Below are positions 1 to 9,120 of a stretch of 64,000 bases of DNA, in pieces; the first letter of the stretch is position 1; the number at the start of each line of letters is the position of its first letter. The notes beneath the pieces were generated by a model. That model was not told the DNA's origin. It did not search any database and worked only from the letters and a program-made list of their open reading frames with translations. A program made the position numbers and the translations under genes. Source of the stretch: an uncultured Clostridium sp. (lineage in GTDB: Bacteria; Bacillota; Clostridia; TANB77; CAG-508); the NCBI GenBank assembly GCA_946411515.1, contig CAMKEH010000002.1, positions 1 to 64,000 of the forward strand, read 5' to 3'.

Positions 1-83
1 TTGGTATTTCCTTTTTATTTTTTAGTGTGACATATCTATTGTAAACTAATATTTTAAGTAAATTATACAATCTATTTATACCA

Positions 84-112
84 TTGAAATTTTAAAATTG
101 ATATAGTATAAT
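84..112 (+). promoter_or_regulatory. Promoter for the small ORF and tmk
   Basis: TTGAAA (84-89) and TATAAT (107-112) are separated by exactly 17 bp and lie about 28 bp upstream of the first start codon. Nothing else is recognisable in bases 1-83. Confidence 0.6.
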
Positions 113-139
113 AGCTTTAAATAAAAGGGAGGAATAGAA

Positions 140-274
140 ATGTTTAATCTAATAAAAGATGAATTTGAAGAAAATACAGAAGATATATTAACATCTATTA
201 ATAAAATGTTAGAAAAACAGAAAAAAGAAAATGAAGAAATAAAACAAGACGGCAAAGAAAAAAATGATAAATAG
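140..274 (+). CDS. Small acidic/lysine-rich hypothetical protein (44 aa)
   Basis: A 44-codon frame begins at ATG 140 behind a good ribosome site (GGGAGG, about 8 nt upstream) and a consensus promoter at 84-112. The product is very hydrophilic, rich in Glu, Lys and Asn, with no membrane segment, and probably forms a helix. It stops 11 bp before the thymidylate kinase start, so the two are almost certainly co-transcribed. I do not recognise a family and infer no function. The placement of promoter, ribosome site and stop supports a real gene rather than chance. Confidence 0.6.
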   Translation: MFNLIKDEFEENTEDILTSINKMLEKQKKENEEIKQDGKEKNDK

Positions 275-285
275 GGGGAATGAAA

Positions 286-957
286 ATGGGAAAATTATTT
301 GTAATAGATGGAACAGATGGTAGCGGAAAGCAAACTCAATTTCAAAAGTTACAAGAAAGATTAACGAAAAATAATATAGAGTATAAAGTAGTAAGTTTTC
401 CAAATTATGATAGCGAAAGTTCATCATTAGTAAAAATGTATTTATCTGGGGAGTTTGGTAAAAATGCAAAGGAAATAAGTCCATACATAGCTTCAACATT
501 TTATGCTGCAGACAGATATGCTACATATATAACAAAATATAAAGAATATTATGAAAATGGTGGAATTATTTTAGCAGATAGATATACAACAGCTAATATG
601 GTTCATCAAGCTGGAAAAATATCAGACAAAAAAGAAAGAGATAAATTTTTAAAATGGCTTTGGGATTTTGAATTTAATCTATATGGATTACCAATTCCAA
701 CAGAGGTATTTTTCTTAAATATGCCAGTAGAAAAATCTTTAGAATTGATTGCAAATAGAGAAAATAAATTTACACATGAATCAAAAAAAGATATACATGA
801 AAGTGATAAAAACCATCTAACAGATTCATATAATGCTGCATGTGATGTCGCAAAAGATTATAATTGGTATGAAGTAAAATGTGTAAAAGATAATAAAATA
901 AGAACTATTGAAGATATACATGAAGAAATTTATAAAGAAATTCAAAAACACCTATAA
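286..957 (+). CDS. tmk: Thymidylate kinase (dTMP kinase)
   Basis: Phosphorylates dTMP to dTDP with ATP in the cytoplasm, a step in dTTP synthesis. The P-loop GTDGSGKQTQ is near the N-terminus, and the DRY-type motif (ADRYTTANMVHQ) that contacts the nucleotide follows near residue 105. About 223 residues, normal for the family. ATG 280 lies only 1 nt after the GGGGG ribosome site (274-278), while ATG 286 has 7 nt spacing, so I take 286 as the start. The P-loop ends KQT rather than the common KTT, a variant I recall from other thymidylate kinases. Second gene of the promoter-84 transcript. Confidence 0.9.
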   Translation: MGKLFVIDGTDGSGKQTQFQKLQERLTKNNIEYKVVSFPNYDSESSSLVKMYLSGEFGKNAKEISPYIASTFYAADRYATYITKYKEYYENGGIILADRYTTANMVHQAGKISDKKERDKFLKWLWDFEFNLYGLPIPTEVFFLNMPVEKSLELIANRENKFTHESKKDIHESDKNHLTDSYNAACDVAKDYNWYEVKCVKDNKIRTIEDIHEEIYKEIQKHL

Positions 958-1083
958 AAAATCAAACAATTAAACATAAAGAAAAAACGAGTATAAACGA
1001 GAAAAAAGAAGAAAAACAACAAAAAACAAGCAAAATAGAAATAGAAAAATACAAATTTAAACTATAAATAAACTAAAATAAAT

Positions 1084-1112
1084 TTGGAATAATTTTCTAA
1101 AAATGTTATAAT
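1084..1112 (+). promoter_or_regulatory. Promoter of the OLE-like RNA
   Basis: TTGGAA (1084-1089), 17 bp spacer, TATAAT (1107-1112), with an extended TG one base before the -10. Transcription would start at about 1119, exactly where the first stem of the structured RNA begins. Bases 958-1083 are A-rich low-complexity sequence without recognisable features. Confidence 0.75.
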
Positions 1113-1118
1113 ATATAT

Positions 1119-1760
1119 CGATGGTGCATTATTCTAGTCATGCAAACTTTACGAGGGTGGGGCTAAAAATCCACTAAAGGGCACATCGTTGAAGTTTCTT
1201 GTTTATGCGCGAAATGCCAGTTTTGCGTGTATCCAGGGAGTAAAGAAATTAGGGAAGTATGTAATGGCATATATATGATACCCTGGTTTCGTGGAGGCTT
1301 AAAAATATTTTTAAGTAAAACCTATGTTGAGTGCCAAGACACAAAATACATAGAGTAGCCTGTCTTGAGTGATTATATTGGGATTAATTTATACATAAAT
1401 AAATTTTAATTAGGCCAATTGAAATTTATTTTCAGATTATGAAATTATAATTGCAAAAAAGACTAGTAAAGAGTAAAATTGTATGTTAAGGAAAACTTCT
1501 AGAATGTTTGCTTTAAATCAAAATAGCATAGAAGTCTAAGGATTAAGGTACAGATTTAAGTGGCGATCTGGTGTCTATTTCAAGTAATAAATAGATATTC
1601 TTCTTAATCGGAAACGGCTATAGCAGTAATGCTAAGCGAGGAATAGAGAAATTCAACCAGACCTAAACTGTAAAATTTACTTAGACTTTGACCATCAAAA
1701 TGAAAGCAAAATTCAAGCGGGTACAAGTTAGCTAGAAAGTTAATCTGTATCCGTTTTAGT
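1119..1760 (+). ncRNA. ole: Large structured RNA, probably OLE RNA
   Basis: About 640 nt with no usable reading frame and far higher GC than nearby non-coding DNA. Many self-complementary segments are visible: CGATGGTGC (1119) with GCACATCG (1181); a GTGG/CCAC hairpin inside it; CCAGGG with CCCTGG and ATGCCA with TGGCAT around 1210-1290; and a 3' stem GCGGGTACA (1717) with TGTATCCGT (1746) followed by T residues. It has its own extended -10 promoter and ends about 25 nt before a gene for an OapA-like membrane protein. Length and this neighbour are the hallmarks of OLE (ornate large extremophilic) RNA, which forms a membrane ribonucleoprotein with OapA. I identify it by size, structure and context, not by matching a consensus. 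tmRNA and RNase P signature sequences are absent. Confidence 0.78.
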
Positions 1761-1784
1761 ATAAATAAAAATAAGGAGAAGAAA

Positions 1785-2321
1785 ATGAATAAAGAAGATT
1801 CAAAAGTAAAATGGTTTATAGAAGTATTTATAATAACATTTATTTTATCAATGTTATTTTCATATATATCAGCAAATGGAGTATCAAATTTGAGCTTAAT
1901 ACCAGCTATATTAATATTAGTTTTAGTAATTTTAATAGGAATTATTTTTGATATTATAGGTGTTGCAGTAACAGTTGCAAATGAACATGAATTCCATGCA
2001 AAGGCAACAAAAAAAGTAAAAGGTTCAAAAAATTCAATAAAATTAATCAGAAATGCACCAAAGGTTGCAAATATATGTGCAGATGTTATTGGAGATATAT
2101 GTGGGGTACTTAGCGGAGCAATTAGTGCATTAATATCTATGAAAATTACAGAACAATTTGGATTGAATTTTAATATACAATTTGTATTAAGTGCAGTAGT
2201 TGCAGCACTTACTGTAGGAGGAAAAGCTTTAGGAAAAGGAATTGCAAGTAATCACTCAACTAAAATTGTTCATAGAGTAGGTATTATTTTAAATAAATTT
2301 AGCAAAAATAAAGATAAATAG
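1785..2321 (+). CDS. oapA: OapA-like OLE RNA-associated membrane protein
   Basis: A 178-residue integral membrane protein with about four hydrophobic helices, near residues 10-30, 36-66, 98-120 and 130-155. Between helices 2 and 3 is a conserved-looking basic segment with DIIGVAVT, HEFHAKAT and KLIRNAPKVANIC. Known OapA binds OLE RNA at the membrane and the complex supports stress and Mg2+ responses. Here the gene follows the structured RNA by about 25 nt behind a strong ribosome site (AAGGAG), as at other OLE loci. The SDR gene starts 11 bp after its stop and is probably co-transcribed. Family assignment is from recalled sequence character plus context. Confidence 0.78.
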   Translation: MNKEDSKVKWFIEVFIITFILSMLFSYISANGVSNLSLIPAILILVLVILIGIIFDIIGVAVTVANEHEFHAKATKKVKGSKNSIKLIRNAPKVANICADVIGDICGVLSGAISALISMKITEQFGLNFNIQFVLSAVVAALTVGGKALGKGIASNHSTKIVHRVGIILNKFSKNKDK

Positions 2322-2331
2322 GAGGAATACT

Positions 2332-3090
2332 ATGAAAGTATTAATAACTGGTGCATCTTCTGGGATTGGAAGAGATATGGCAAGAACATTTGCAAAAAAA
2401 GGATATGATCTAGTTTTAGTTGCAAGAGATGAAAATAAATTAAACGAAGTAAAAAAAGAATTAGAAAAAGAAAATATAAAAGTGGATATAATAATTATGG
2501 ATTTATCACTTGAAGAAAATTGTATAAAACTTAATAATGAAGTAAAAGATATAGATATATTAGTTAATAATGCAGGATTTGGAGATTGTGGAAATTTTAC
2601 AAATACAGATTTAGATAAAGAACTAAAAATGATAAAAACTAATATAACAGCTTATCATATTTTAACTAAATTATATTTGAAAGATATGAAAGAAAAAAAT
2701 AGTGGTAAAATTTTAAATGTTGCATCAATTGCAGGTTTTATGCCAGGTCCTTTGATGTCAACATATTATGCAACTAAGGGCTATGTAGTTAGATTATCAG
2801 AAGGAATTAGAGAAGAACTAAAAAAAGATAAATCAAAAGTAAAAATTAGTATACTATGTCCAGGCCCAGTAGATACAAATTTTAATAATGTAGCAAATGT
2901 TAAATTCAGCTTAAAGGAAGCAAATAGCCAAGATATTGCAAATTATGCAATAAGAAAATTAGAAAAAGGAAAGTTTTACATTGTTCCAGGAGTAGGTGTT
3001 AAACTTGCAAAATTCGGAGCAAAAATATTACCAACTAGTCTTATGAGTAAAATGGCATATAATGTTCAAAGAAGAAAGCTTAACAGGTAA
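2332..3090 (+). CDS. Short-chain dehydrogenase/reductase (SDR family)
   Basis: Classical SDR of 252 residues: N-terminal Rossmann motif GASSGIG (residues 7-13), NNAG motif near 87, catalytic Ser and the YxxxK pair (YYATK) near 150, and the PGPVDT segment after it. Such enzymes use NAD(P)H to interconvert alcohols and ketones; the substrate cannot be read from sequence. The C-terminal extension with PTSLMSKMAY is typical of the DltE/YqjQ-like subgroup. GGAGG lies just upstream, 11 bp from the OapA-like stop, so it belongs to the same operon. Confidence 0.88.
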   Translation: MKVLITGASSGIGRDMARTFAKKGYDLVLVARDENKLNEVKKELEKENIKVDIIIMDLSLEENCIKLNNEVKDIDILVNNAGFGDCGNFTNTDLDKELKMIKTNITAYHILTKLYLKDMKEKNSGKILNVASIAGFMPGPLMSTYYATKGYVVRLSEGIREELKKDKSKVKISILCPGPVDTNFNNVANVKFSLKEANSQDIANYAIRKLEKGKFYIVPGVGVKLAKFGAKILPTSLMSKMAYNVQRRKLNR

Positions 3091-3143
3091 TAATAATTGA
3101 AAATTAATAAAAGTTATAATATTAATTATAAGGAGAGAAAAAA

Positions 3144-3857
3144 ATGAAACAAAAAATGCTTAAAATTCAAATTATTCAAACTATTTTTGTTGTAATATTA
3201 TTTATTATAGCACAATTACAAAAAAATGGTATTATAAACACAAGTGAAAGTATAATGCCGTTATACATTATTACAATTTTTATATATTGGATTACAATTT
3301 GTATTGTACTGATTATATTCATGAATAAAAATAAAAATGAAGAAAAGAAAATTTTGATAAATGGAATTTTAATATCGATAGAATTACTTTTGTTAGGAAT
3401 CTTTTGCGGAAGTGTTGATAGAAAAATTGATAGAACAGAGTTTTTGAAATATTGTAATGAGACAGTTGCTGAAATCTATTATGTAAATAGAGATGTGGAT
3501 CGTAATACTGGTCTAGGAGTTGTTGATGGTATGGAATATTGTACTACAACTTATACATATTATTTAAGATATTATGTAGAGGGGAAAGAATATAAATCAA
3601 AATTTTATACATCGACTCAAAAAAAATCGACCGATCAATTAAAGGCTCGAGATGAAGCAGAAAAAGTTAAACCAGAATATAATATAGGTGATGAAATTAC
3701 TATATACTATAATACAAAAAATCCTGAAGAGTGGAGAAGAGATATTAGCTATGCTTCAGAAGAATCATTTATTATAATTGCAGTAATAATACTTGGATTA
3801 AGAATATTTGGATTAACTAAGTCAATAATTAATAAAAAATTAATAAATAATGTATAA
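3144..3857 (+). CDS. Membrane protein with DUF3592-like extracytoplasmic domain
   Basis: 237 residues. Hydrophobic helices lie near residues 8-26, 35-58, 68-90 and 210-228. Between the last two is a beta-rich soluble domain with paired Tyr/Thr strands (YTYYLRYYVEGKEY) and the closing phrase VGDEITIYYNTKNPEEW-like (here IGDEITIYYN), as in DUF3592 proteins. Function unknown. It has a ribosome site (AAGGAG) and ends at a rho-independent terminator (3878-3906). It may be the last gene of the OLE-RNA operon. Confidence 0.7.
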   Translation: MKQKMLKIQIIQTIFVVILFIIAQLQKNGIINTSESIMPLYIITIFIYWITICIVLIIFMNKNKNEEKKILINGILISIELLLLGIFCGSVDRKIDRTEFLKYCNETVAEIYYVNRDVDRNTGLGVVDGMEYCTTTYTYYLRYYVEGKEYKSKFYTSTQKKSTDQLKARDEAEKVKPEYNIGDEITIYYNTKNPEEWRRDISYASEESFIIIAVIILGLRIFGLTKSIINKKLINNV

Positions 3858-3877
3858 AATTATGAAAAAGTAATATT

Positions 3878-3906
3878 GAAAAAAGGGAGAACATACTTCC
3901 TTTTTT
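3878..3906 (+). terminator. Rho-independent terminator
   Basis: GAAAAAAGGGAG paired with CTTCCTTTTTT across a short loop, ending in a T-run. Closes the oapA-SDR-membrane protein transcript. Confidence 0.7.
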
Positions 3907-3944
3907 AGTTTATCTAAAAATAATAAAAAGAGATAAATAAAAGG

Positions 3945-3973
3945 TTGACAAATACGAACAAATATTCTAAAAT
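3945..3973 (+). promoter_or_regulatory. SOS-controlled dinB promoter with LexA-type box
   Basis: TTGACA (3945-3950) and TAAAAT (3968-3973) with 17 bp spacing. The spacer contains CGAAC-AAAT-ATTCT (3955-3968), close to the Firmicutes LexA operator CGAAC-N4-GTTCG, with an exact left half and a decayed right half. LexA bound here would block RNA polymerase. Confidence 0.65.
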
Positions 3974-3988
3974 AAAATTGGTGATAAT

Positions 3989-5206
3989 ATGGAAAGACAA
4001 ATATTACATGTAGATGTGAATAATGCTTTTTTAAGTTGGACAGCAGTAGATATGTTAAAAAAAGGAAGTACAATAGATATAAGACAAATTCCTGCAGTTA
4101 TCGGTGGAGATGAAAACAGAAGATCTGGTATAGTACTTGCAAAAAGTATGAAAGCAAAAGAATGTGGAATAAAGACAGCAGATACAATCTATCAATCAAG
4201 AATAAAATGCCCTAATTTAAAAATATATCCATCTAATTTTAGTATATATAGAGAATATTCTAATAAACTATATCAATTATTATTAGAATACACTGACAAA
4301 ATAGAAAGATTTAGTATTGATGAATGTTTTTTAGATATGACAGGTTATTTGATGAAAGATACACTTTTAAATAAAGCAAAAGAAATTAGTAAAAGAGTAA
4401 AAGAGGAATTAGGATTTACGGTAAATGTTGGAGTAGCACACAACAAATTACTTGCAAAAATGGCATCTGACTTTACTAAACCAGATAGAGTACATACTTT
4501 ATTTGAAGAAGAGATTCAAACTAAAATGTGGCCACTTCCAATATCAGAATTATTTATGCTAGGAAAAAGAACTGTTCCAAAACTATATAATATGCAAATA
4601 AAAACTATAGGAGATTTAGCAAAAGCGGATGTTAAAATGCTAAATAAAAAATTTGGAAAGCATGGTATTATGATGTGGGAGTATGCCAATGGAATTGATA
4701 ATTCAGAAGTTGCTTATATACAAGAAAAACCAAAAGGGGTAGGAAATTCCATAACGCTTCCAGAAAATATAAATGGAATAGAAAGATTAGAAGAAATTGT
4801 ACTTGCTTTAACTGAACAAGTTACATATAGATTAAGAAGATATGATTTATTTGCAAATACTGTTAGTGTACAATTAAGAACAAAAGATTTTGAAGATAAA
4901 TCACATCAAGCCAAATTATTGATGCCAACATCTTCTACAAAAGAAATATACACAAAAGCCAAACAATTATTGACAGAAATGTATAAGGAGAAGACACCAA
5001 TACGATTAGTAGGAGTAAGAGTAGATAATTTAGAAGAAAAAGATTCTATACAAATAAGTTTTTTTGAAAATGAAAAAAGTAAAAAACAAGAACAACTAGA
5101 TAAGGCAATCGATGAACTTAAAAATAAATATGGTTATAGTAAAATCACAAGAGCTGGGAAAATGAATACAGATAAATTACTTTTTTTAAAGGATATAAAA
5201 AAATAA
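3989..5206 (+). CDS. dinB: DNA polymerase IV (Y-family, translesion)
   Basis: 405-residue Y-family polymerase for error-prone bypass of damaged template. Palm carboxylates are visible: Asp in HVDVNNAF (residues 7-14) and the SIDECFLDM block near 110. The steric-gate region follows the first motif, and a little-finger domain fills the C-terminal third. The promoter holds a LexA-type operator, so it is likely SOS-induced. The ribosome site is weak (GGTGAT), which fits low expression. Monocistronic: a terminator lies upstream and a new promoter region follows. Confidence 0.92.
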   Translation: MERQILHVDVNNAFLSWTAVDMLKKGSTIDIRQIPAVIGGDENRRSGIVLAKSMKAKECGIKTADTIYQSRIKCPNLKIYPSNFSIYREYSNKLYQLLLEYTDKIERFSIDECFLDMTGYLMKDTLLNKAKEISKRVKEELGFTVNVGVAHNKLLAKMASDFTKPDRVHTLFEEEIQTKMWPLPISELFMLGKRTVPKLYNMQIKTIGDLAKADVKMLNKKFGKHGIMMWEYANGIDNSEVAYIQEKPKGVGNSITLPENINGIERLEEIVLALTEQVTYRLRRYDLFANTVSVQLRTKDFEDKSHQAKLLMPTSSTKEIYTKAKQLLTEMYKEKTPIRLVGVRVDNLEEKDSIQISFFENEKSKKQEQLDKAIDELKNKYGYSKITRAGKMNTDKLLFLKDIKK

Positions 5207-5273
5207 ATTTTATACTTGCTTATATAATATATTTGTTTTATAATAAGGTAAATAAAATTAGGAGAAACTTATA

Positions 5274-6209
5274 ATGTGGAAAAGAAAAGAGTTAAAAAGT
5301 AAAGCTAAAAAAGTGGTTAGAAAAAATTATTGGACAGCAATAGTGGTATGTTTTTTAATAGCTTTACTTACTGGTGAGTTTGGAACTTCAATAATAGGAC
5401 TTTTTCAAGAAGATGATTCAATCAACCCTTATTATATAATTACAAATACAAATGAATTCTTTGATGAAAAAGAAGATGAAATTAAGAGTGATGCTATGAA
5501 GAAACAAACTGAAATAGCTAAACTAATTGAAGAAAAAAAGGGAAGTTTAACCGAAACAGAGAAGAAAGTATTAAATATTGTTGAAGCAAACTTAAATAGT
5601 ATAACGAAATCTAAAAAATATATATTTAAAGTATCTGATGCGGTAAAATCATTTGTTTTTGAAAGAAATGATATAGCTATTGAATTAATAATAATGGCTG
5701 TAATATCATTTGCATTTGCAATTTTTATAGCAAATCCACTTGTGGTAGCTGGTAAAAGATATTTTATAAAGGCAAGAAAGAAGTCAAGTGCAAAAATTGG
5801 TGTTATATTAGAAGTGTTTAATAAAAAATGCTGGATTAATGTATCTGTAATTGTTTTCTTAAGAGATATATATAATCTTTTATGGTATTTAACAATTGTA
5901 ATGGGAGTAATAAAAACATATGAATATAAAATGATTTCATATATTTTAGCAGATAATCCAGAAATTGAAAGAAAAGAAGCTTTTAAACTTTCAAAACAAA
6001 TGATGAAAGGAAATAAATGGAGAGTATTTATTTTAGATTTATCATTTATAGGCTGGGAAATATTATCAATGTTTACTTTAGGATTATTAAATATCTTCTA
6101 TGTAAATCCTTACAAAGTAGCAACAAAAGTAGAATTGTATGAGATACTAAAAAAAGAAGCAATAAAAGAAAAATATGATTATTATGAAAAATTAGAAAAT
6201 ATAAATTAA
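5274..6209 (+). CDS. DUF975-family integral membrane protein
   Basis: 311 residues. Begins with a basic segment (KRKELKSKAKKVVRKNYW) before the first helix, then a long hydrophilic insertion (about residues 45-135), then several helices, including one before the NPLVVAGKRYFIKARK block and others near 195-220 and 255-285. This pattern matches the DUF975 family of Firmicutes membrane proteins of unknown role. It has a ribosome site (AGGAG) and its own terminator (6222-6254). Confidence 0.75.
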   Translation: MWKRKELKSKAKKVVRKNYWTAIVVCFLIALLTGEFGTSIIGLFQEDDSINPYYIITNTNEFFDEKEDEIKSDAMKKQTEIAKLIEEKKGSLTETEKKVLNIVEANLNSITKSKKYIFKVSDAVKSFVFERNDIAIELIIMAVISFAFAIFIANPLVVAGKRYFIKARKKSSAKIGVILEVFNKKCWINVSVIVFLRDIYNLLWYLTIVMGVIKTYEYKMISYILADNPEIERKEAFKLSKQMMKGNKWRVFILDLSFIGWEILSMFTLGLLNIFYVNPYKVATKVELYEILKKEAIKEKYDYYEKLENIN

Positions 6210-6221
6210 AACATAATATAT

Positions 6222-6254
6222 AAATAGTAGTAATATAAGTGTTACTACTATTTT
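6222..6254 (+). terminator. Rho-independent terminator
   Basis: AAATAGTAGTAA paired with TTACTACTATTTT. The rest of the 6210-6525 gap is AT-rich with nothing visible until the promoter at 6467. Confidence 0.7.
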
Positions 6255-6466
6255 AAATTTAAAAATAAAAGAGTAAAAAGTAAAACTAAACATAGTTTTT
6301 TAATACTAATATAATTATTAAAAAGTGCATAAAAAAATATATCAAAATTTGTAGAAAATATATGAAAATATTTGATAATAAGAATGAAAAATAGAATCAT
6401 ATGTAGATAAATATAAAAAAATGTAAAATAGTATACAAAAATGTAATAACCTGCGATGAAAAAATC

Positions 6467-6495
6467 TTGAAAATATACTAAAAGAAGAGTATTAT
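6467..6495 (+). promoter_or_regulatory. Promoter of the DUF6514-like gene
   Basis: TTGAAA (6467-6472), 17 bp, TATTAT (6490-6495); the start codon lies 31 bp downstream behind AAAGGAG. Confidence 0.55.
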
Positions 6496-6525
6496 AGAAA
6501 ACGTGATTAAAAGAAAGGAGAAGAT

Positions 6526-6852
6526 ATGAAAACGTTTTTTGGAAGTATATTTATCAGAAAGGAAGATTTAGAAGAAGCGGGAATAAAACATCCAATAAAA
6601 CTAGAATATTATAAAATAATAAATGAAGATGAATTTATAAACAAAAATAATGCAAAATATGGAATAAATATAGTAAAAACAGAATATATAAACGATAATG
6701 CAAAAGTAGAAGATAAAACTATACAGTATTTAACAAGTAATGAACAAAAAGTGGAAAATATTTTAAATATTTTTAAAGAAAATGAAGTTACTCCTATATC
6801 TGTTCAGGATATAATTTGTGACTTTTCAAAAAATACATTTTTTTATGATTAA
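6526..6852 (+). CDS. DUF6514-like hypothetical protein
   Basis: 108-residue soluble protein. The layout is a short N-terminal strand, a YGIXI-type central strand (KYGINIVKTEYI), then a helix ending NEVTPISVQDIICDF. The conserved 'VTP..l.DvI.DF' ending is what I recall for DUF6514 of clostridia, whose function is unknown. It has its own promoter and precedes topA by about 105 bp. Confidence 0.55.
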   Translation: MKTFFGSIFIRKEDLEEAGIKHPIKLEYYKIINEDEFINKNNAKYGINIVKTEYINDNAKVEDKTIQYLTSNEQKVENILNIFKENEVTPISVQDIICDFSKNTFFYD

Positions 6853-6957
6853 TGCAAAATTTATAAAAAATGCTTGCAAATTGTATAGATTTAGTCTAGA
6901 ATAACTTATAGCAATAATTAGATTGTACTAAAAACTTAAAATTTGAGGGAGGAATTT

Positions 6958-9039
6958 ATGGCTGATAAGTTAATAATAGTTGAGTCTCCAGCAAAAGCAA
7001 ATACAATAAAGAAGTTCTTAGGAGGAAGTACTAAAGTAGTAGCATCTATGGGACATATCAGAGACTTACCAAAATCAAAATTAGGAGTTAATGTAGAAAA
7101 AGATTTTGAACCAGAATATATAAATATTAGAGGAAAGGGAGATTTAATTAAATCTTTAAAAAAAGATGCAAAAGCAGCTAAAAAAGTTTATCTTGCAACT
7201 GACCCTGACCGTGAAGGAGAAGCTATTGCATGGCATTTAGAAAAGATTTTGCACGATGATGCAAAAGATATAACTAGAGTAACATTTAATGAAATTACAA
7301 AAGGAGCTGTACAAAAAGCTATAAAAAATCCAAGAGATATAGATGTGAATTTAGTTGATGCCCAGCAAGCAAGACGTGTACTAGATAGAATAGTTGGGTA
7401 TAAAATTAGTCCACTTCTTTGGAAGAAAGTAAGAAGAGGATTATCTGCAGGGCGTGTGCAATCAGTTGCTGTAAAATTAATAGTAGATAGAGAAGAAGAA
7501 ATAGAAAACTTCAAGCCAGAAGAATACTGGAATATATACATAGATTTAAAAGATGAAAAAAGTAAAAAACAATTTGAAGCTAAATTTTATGGAAAAGATG
7601 GAAAAAAACAAGAAATACATAAAGAAAAAGAAGTTAAAGAAATATTAAATAATATAAAAGATGCAAAATATATTGTGGAAGAAGTGAAAAAAGGAGAAAA
7701 GAAAAGAACTCCTGCACCACCTTTTACAACAAGTACAATGCAACAAGAAGCTTCTAGAAAATTAGGATTTACTCTTAAAAAGACTATGTCAGTAGCACAA
7801 GGGTTATATGAGGGAGTAAAAGTTGAAGGAAGAGGAACAGTTGGATTAATCACTTATATGAGAACAGATTCTACTAGAATATCTGAAGAAGCAAGAAATG
7901 CTGCAAAAGAATATATTGTAAATACTTATGGTGAAAACTATTATGAAAATAGATATTATAGAACAAATAAAGATTCTCAAGATGCTCATGAAGGTATAAG
8001 ACCAACATACGCAGATTTATATCCAGATAGCATAAAAGAATCTTTAACAAAAGATCAATATAAATTATATAAATTGATATATAATAGATTTATGGCAAGT
8101 CAAATGGCACCAGCTATATATAATACAATGGCCGTAACTATTAATGCCAATGAATATAATTTTAAAGCAAATGGACAAAGTATAAAGTTTAAAGGATTTA
8201 TGACTTTATATGTAGAAGGAACAGACTCAAAAGAAAACGATGAAGAAAAAATGTTACCTGAATTAGAAGAAAAGCAAACTTTAAAACTGGAAAACATAAA
8301 TCCAAAACAAAGCTTTACAGAACCACCACCAAGATATACAGAAGCAAGTTTAGTAAAAGCTTTAGAAGAAAAAGGAATAGGAAGACCAAGTACATATTCA
8401 CCTACAATAACAACAATTTTAGATAGAAGATATATAGAAAAAGAACAAAGACAATTAATTCCAACTGAACTTGGAAAAGTAGTAAATAAATTATTGATAG
8501 AAAATTTCACAGATATAATAAATGTTGAATTTACTGCAAATATTGAAAACGAATTTGATGAGATTGCAGAAGGAAAAGAAGCTTGGAAACAGATGATTAA
8601 AAAATTCTATGGGCCTTTTGAAAAAGAACTAGAAAAAGTAGAGAAAGAATTAGAACATGTAGAATTAGTAGAAGAAGTATCTGATGTAAAGTGTGAAAAA
8701 TGTGGAAGAATGATGGTTTATAAATATGGAAGATATGGAAAATTCTTAGCATGTCCTGGATATCCAGAATGTAAAAATGCAAAGCCTATAATAGAAACAA
8801 TTGATGTACCTTGCCCAAAGTGCGGAGCAAAGGTACAAGTAAGAAAGACAAAAAGAAAAAGAAATTACTATATTTGTGAAAATAACCCCGCAAGCTGTGA
8901 TTACATATCTTGGAATAAACCAAAACCAGGAGAAGAATGGAATCCAGAAGATGTACAGGAAATAGAAAAAGAGACAAAAAAAGTAAGAAAAACAGCAAAG
9001 AAGAAAACAACTAGAAGAAAAAAAGCAAGTAAAAAATAA
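6958..9039 (+). CDS. topA: DNA topoisomerase I (type IA)
   Basis: Relaxes negative supercoils by cutting one strand through a 5'-phosphotyrosine. TOPRIM begins IVESPAKANTIKK (residues 6-18) and carries the metal-binding DPDREGE block at about 82-88. The catalytic Tyr is Y300 in LITYMRTDS. The C-terminal third has two zinc-ribbon units (CEKCGRMM...CPGYPEC and CPKCGA...CENNPASC), then a Lys/Arg-rich tail. A TTG lies upstream in frame at 6943, but GGGAGG is spaced for ATG 6958. 693 residues, normal length. A strong terminator follows. Confidence 0.95.
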   Translation: MADKLIIVESPAKANTIKKFLGGSTKVVASMGHIRDLPKSKLGVNVEKDFEPEYINIRGKGDLIKSLKKDAKAAKKVYLATDPDREGEAIAWHLEKILHDDAKDITRVTFNEITKGAVQKAIKNPRDIDVNLVDAQQARRVLDRIVGYKISPLLWKKVRRGLSAGRVQSVAVKLIVDREEEIENFKPEEYWNIYIDLKDEKSKKQFEAKFYGKDGKKQEIHKEKEVKEILNNIKDAKYIVEEVKKGEKKRTPAPPFTTSTMQQEASRKLGFTLKKTMSVAQGLYEGVKVEGRGTVGLITYMRTDSTRISEEARNAAKEYIVNTYGENYYENRYYRTNKDSQDAHEGIRPTYADLYPDSIKESLTKDQYKLYKLIYNRFMASQMAPAIYNTMAVTINANEYNFKANGQSIKFKGFMTLYVEGTDSKENDEEKMLPELEEKQTLKLENINPKQSFTEPPPRYTEASLVKALEEKGIGRPSTYSPTITTILDRRYIEKEQRQLIPTELGKVVNKLLIENFTDIINVEFTANIENEFDEIAEGKEAWKQMIKKFYGPFEKELEKVEKELEHVELVEEVSDVKCEKCGRMMVYKYGRYGKFLACPGYPECKNAKPIIETIDVPCPKCGAKVQVRKTKRKRNYYICENNPASCDYISWNKPKPGEEWNPEDVQEIEKETKKVRKTAKKKTTRRKKASKK

Positions 9040-9052
9040 AAACAGTAATGTT

Positions 9053-9092
9053 AAAAATACGCCATAACTATTGACAATATGGTGTATTTTTG
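9053..9092 (+). terminator. topA terminator
   Basis: AAAAATACGCCATA paired with TATGGTGTATTTTTG. Confidence 0.75.
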
Positions 9093-9120
9093 TTATTATT
9101 TTATTTGTAAATTAAATAAT

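Noticed and set aside
1119..1760. tmRNA, RNase P RNA or a group II intron.
   Set aside because: No tag ORF or tRNA-like ends, no RNase P core motif, no reverse transcriptase or intron domain V. OapA-like neighbour and size favour OLE RNA.
7188..9010. Several long minus-strand frames inside topA, and similar ones opposite addB, mfd and smc.
   Set aside because: They mirror conserved plus-strand genes, lack ribosome sites, and encode low-complexity hydrophobic or Ser/Leu-rich strings.
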